Origin: JAGXOF01 sp046545575 | GTDB lineage: Bacteria > Chloroflexota > Dehalococcoidia > SZUA-161 > SpSt-899 | NCBI GenBank assembly: GCA_046545575.1 | Contig: JBKGZM010000079.1 | Location: forward strand, 1 to 7,840 | Length of the DNA: 7,840 nucleotides | Direction: 5' to 3' | Part shown: positions 5,744 through 7,840 of the stretch, one piece after another | Layout of the letters: every line of letters starts with the position of its first letter | How positions within the stretch are numbered: position 1 is the stretch's first letter | Position numbers and translations under genes: made by a program | Notes under the pieces: model-generated | What the model was told of the DNA's origin: nothing | The model's database searches: none | What the model saw: only the letters and a program-made list of their open reading frames with translations

Positions 5744-6711
5744 AACGGGTCAGGGGCATGGATGTTCCCAGTCAGCAGTTGGGCCCTCGCGAAGCATCCT
5801 CCCCTGCATTTATCCCTGAAGGGACAATCCAGACAAGGAGAAGTGAGTTCCGGTTCGACTACGGATTTGACGATCTGACTTTCCTGTTGCTCTTCCCACG
5901 CCTGAGGAAGGGTTCTATCTCCAACGCTTGAGGGGGTTATGTCTAGCACGTCGCAGAGGAGCACGTTGCCTTGTGGATCGATGTCCATCTCGTCGTATCC
6001 GCGGCAGAAATCATAGTGAATGAAGCTGGACTGAACCACGAGTCCTGCGAAGGGCATGCACCATAGGGACACGGGGAACTGCAACTCCTCCGCTTTGCCA
6101 TCTATTTTCTGAAGGGTGGACATCAGTTCCTCAGGTTGCAGGATCAAGTCCGCGCTCGCTCTTCCCGAGGGCATGACGGGGATAAAGCACCCCGCCGTAG
6201 CTCCCAGGTCTTTAGCCAGGACAAGATAGTCGGGTGCTTCGGTCCAGTTCAGCTTATTGAGTGCCATAACAGTGGCAAAGCTCACCGAAAACTTGCGCAG
6301 TTTTTCAATCGCACTGGTGACATAGTTCCAACTCCCAGAACCGCGAAGCCTCTCGTGAGTTTTTCTGTTTGGGCCGTCGACGCTCAGGAAGACGAACGTC
6401 CCGCAGTTTGCGAGCTGTTCAGCTATCTCGTCGGTGATATCGAGTCCGCTTGTTACTATACTGGTGTTTATCCCCGAGTGGGATGCATGTTCAATTAGCC
6501 TCAGTGAGTCACCCCGGAGGAAAATACTTCCGCCGGAGAAGCCCACATGTTTGACGCCGGATGCGGCCATCTCGTTTAGCAGGTCAAAGCTACGCCTCTC
6601 GTCCAACTCGCCCTGCTTCGGGAACTTGGATGCGTAGCAGTGGAGACAGGATTGAGTACATCTGGCAGTGAGGAGCCAGATCACAAGTTGCGGACTATCT
6701 ACAGTAATCAT
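5716..6711 (-). CDS. Radical SAM/SPASM domain protein, substrate unknown
   Basis: Counting from the ATG at 6711 the protein has 331 residues. A radical SAM motif CTQSCLHCY gives Cys 18, 22 and 25 for the [4Fe-4S] cluster that cleaves S-adenosylmethionine. The C-terminus is a complete SPASM set: Cys 236, a Gly 12 residues later, Cys 253, then CxxCx5Cx3C at 293, 296, 302 and 306, and Cys 324 exactly 17 residues on. That set normally binds two auxiliary clusters, as in sactipeptide and PQQ maturases or anaerobic sulfatase-maturing enzymes. The SAM-binding motif usually written GGEP reads GGSIF here (60-64), so its glutamate is missing. No precursor peptide, sulfatase or cofactor gene lies nearby, so the substrate cannot be named. 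A TTG at 6717 would add two residues; neither start has a clear ribosome site. A LacI-type palindrome lies 11 bases upstream. Confidence 0.85.
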   Translation of the reverse strand: MITVDSPQLVIWLLTARCTQSCLHCYASKFPKQGELDERRSFDLLNEMAASGVKHVGFSGGSIFLRGDSLRLIEHASHSGINTSIVTSGLDITDEIAEQLANCGTFVFLSVDGPNRKTHERLRGSGSWNYVTSAIEKLRKFSVSFATVMALNKLNWTEAPDYLVLAKDLGATAGCFIPVMPSGRASADLILQPEELMSTLQKIDGKAEELQFPVSLWCMPFAGLVVQSSFIHYDFCRGYDEMDIDPQGNVLLCDVLDITPSSVGDRTLPQAWEEQQESQIVKSVVEPELTSPCLDCPFRDKCRGGCFARAQLLTGNIHAPDPLCPKVAGLI

Positions 6712-6722
6712 ATACAAATCAG

Positions 6723-6736
6723 TGAAAACGTTTTCA
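6723..6736. promoter_or_regulatory. 14-bp perfect palindrome, LacI-family (cre-like) operator candidate
   Basis: TGAAAACGTTTTCA is a perfect 14-bp palindrome with the central CG step typical of LacI-family operators. It fits every position of the Gram-positive catabolite-responsive element consensus TGWAANCGNTNWCA. It sits between the phosphofructokinase stop and the radical SAM start. I found no convincing -10/-35 pair beside it, so it could act as a roadblock within the transcript, control an unseen promoter, or be chance. No regulator gene is in the window. Confidence 0.45.
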
Positions 6737-6755
6737 GAAATGCTTTTAACTGACT

Positions 6756-7736
6756 TTATACTGCCAGGGTGTGGAGCATTTCCATCAGGTGAGGGTCCAG
6801 TTCCTTTCTCTTCCCCCAGGTGTCCTCGAGGGGTGTGCAGGTTGTCTGTGAACCGGACTCTCCTACCATGACCCCGTGTTGTCCTTCAAGCAGTTCATAA
6901 ACGGCTGCTACTCCCAGCTCGCTGGCGAGAATCCTATCTTTGGCTGTTGGGGCACCTCCTCGCTGGACGTGTCCAAGCGATACACAGCGATAGCCCAGAT
7001 TGACCTTCTTGCCTACCTTCTCAGCTATGGATCGGGCACCATCAGGGGTCTCTCCCTCGGCTACCACTACCAGGGCGCTTTTCAGTCCTTTGTTTAGTCG
7101 TTTTCCCAGCCTCCGGCTCAATGCTTCTATGTTGGTTTCCGTCTCGGGGATCAGGATTTCATTGGCTCCGCCTGCTATCCCTACCGCCAGGGCAATGAAT
7201 CCTCTGCTCCGCCCCATAACCTCTACGAAGAAAAGCATCTGCAAAGACTCGGCGCTATCGCGAATTCTGTCTATTGCTTGGAGGGCGGTATTCACGGCTG
7301 TGTCAAATCCGATGGAAAAGTCCGTTCCGTATACGTCATTGTCTATTGTTCCCGGTATCCCGATAACCTTGACGCCCCCAGTCTCGGCAAGTGTTGTAGC
7401 GGCACGAAAAGCGCCATCGCCGCCGATGACGATAAGACCATCGATGCCTGAGGATTTGAGAACCTCTATGGATTTTTCAATGCCCTCTGAGGTCTTTATG
7501 TCCTCGCAGCGCTCGCTGTCCAGGAACGTTCCTCCTCTTTGAAGTATTCCACTGACCCTCATCTCTCCAAGGGGGATCATGTCCTTATTTATAAGTCCCC
7601 AGTAACCGCGCCTTATTCCCACAACCTCTACCCGCCTGGAGCTAGCGCTCCTCACAATCGCTCTAATACAGGCGTTCATACCCGGGGCATCGCCACCGCT
7701 GGTCAGGACACCGATTTTCTTCATCTTCGTTACCAT
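6756..7736 (-). CDS. pfkA: ATP-dependent 6-phosphofructokinase
   Basis: The enzyme phosphorylates fructose 6-phosphate to fructose 1,6-bisphosphate in the cytoplasm, the committed step of glycolysis. Counting from the ATG at 7724 (322 residues, close to the 320 of E. coli PfkA), visible motifs are GVLTSGGDAPGMN (5-17), RCED at 72-75, GGDGA (101-105), PGTIDND with catalytic Asp 128 (124-130), EVMGRSRG (168-175) and GHVQRGG (251-257). Gly 104 and Gly 125 stand where pyrophosphate-dependent enzymes carry Asp and Lys, so ATP is the likely donor. The usual Ser in GGDGS is Ala here. Three starts are possible. TTG 7793 is upstream of the predicted transcript start and unlikely. ATG 7736 has a GAGAG five bases ahead and is used here. 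ATG 7724 gives the usual MKKIGVLTSGG beginning. It is the first gene of the leftward cluster. Confidence 0.93.
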   Translation of the reverse strand: MVTKMKKIGVLTSGGDAPGMNACIRAIVRSASSRRVEVVGIRRGYWGLINKDMIPLGEMRVSGILQRGGTFLDSERCEDIKTSEGIEKSIEVLKSSGIDGLIVIGGDGAFRAATTLAETGGVKVIGIPGTIDNDVYGTDFSIGFDTAVNTALQAIDRIRDSAESLQMLFFVEVMGRSRGFIALAVGIAGGANEILIPETETNIEALSRRLGKRLNKGLKSALVVVAEGETPDGARSIAEKVGKKVNLGYRCVSLGHVQRGGAPTAKDRILASELGVAAVYELLEGQHGVMVGESGSQTTCTPLEDTWGKRKELDPHLMEMLHTLAV

Positions 7737-7751
7737 CGTTTCTCTCGTTTC

Positions 7752-7780
7752 ATTATACTCCCAGTGTTGGCAGCGGACAA
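7752..7780 (-). promoter_or_regulatory. Sigma70-type promoter for the phosphofructokinase operon
   Basis: On the minus strand TTGTCC (7780-7775, four of six matches to TTGACA) is separated by exactly 17 bases from a perfect TATAAT (7757-7752). The expected start is the A at 7745, giving a leader of only about 9 bases to ATG 7736 or 21 bases to ATG 7724. The remaining bases up to the window edge (7781-7840) show no gene, operator or terminator. All five genes could be read from this promoter since no terminator lies between them. Confidence 0.6.
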
Positions 7781-7840
7781 TGGGGCGCGTCAAGTCATCT
7801 AAAATCTAACCGAAGAGATATTGGTTGGGTCATATAAAAA

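Overview
The window is a tightly packed, single-direction gene cluster on the minus strand (about 7790 down to 715), followed by a gene-free left end (1-714) full of inverted repeats. GC content looks mid-range, starts include ATG with purine-rich ribosome sites, and two of the five genes encode radical SAM Fe-S proteins, which suggests an anaerobic bacterium. The short palindromic repeats at the left are of a kind common in environmental genomes, including Chloroflexota. A Chloroflexota or similar anaerobe is therefore a guess from style and not a demonstrated assignment.

Reading in the direction of transcription, a consensus-like promoter (7752-7780) precedes an ATP-type 6-phosphofructokinase. 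After 38-44 bases holding a perfect 14-bp LacI-family-type palindrome comes a radical SAM protein with a textbook C-terminal SPASM cysteine pattern but an altered SAM-binding GGE motif. It abuts or overlaps a PflX-type (COG1313-like) radical SAM protein. Twelve bases later begins an Mre11/SbcD/YhaO-type metallophosphoesterase, and one base after its stop begins an 898-residue YhaN/SbcC-type ATPase. The ATPase has a central pair of membrane helices in place of a zinc hook. The last two genes almost certainly make one nuclease-ATPase complex for DNA-end processing. Their link to glycolysis and to the two radical SAM proteins is positional only.

The ATPase gene ends 18 bases before a 24-bp perfect palindrome that could end transcription. 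Beyond it, positions 463-650 hold a cluster of short hairpin repeats, including a compound element whose outer and inner stems exclude each other, and a repeat of the GTCATTGCGAG...GTGGCAATC type. Positions 67-316 contain no credible protein but can form three nested stems closed by a 14-bp terminal helix. This could be an undescribed structured RNA or a small terminal-inverted-repeat element. It is the part of the window that known gene families explain least.

No rRNA, tRNA, CRISPR array, transposase gene or phage gene was seen.
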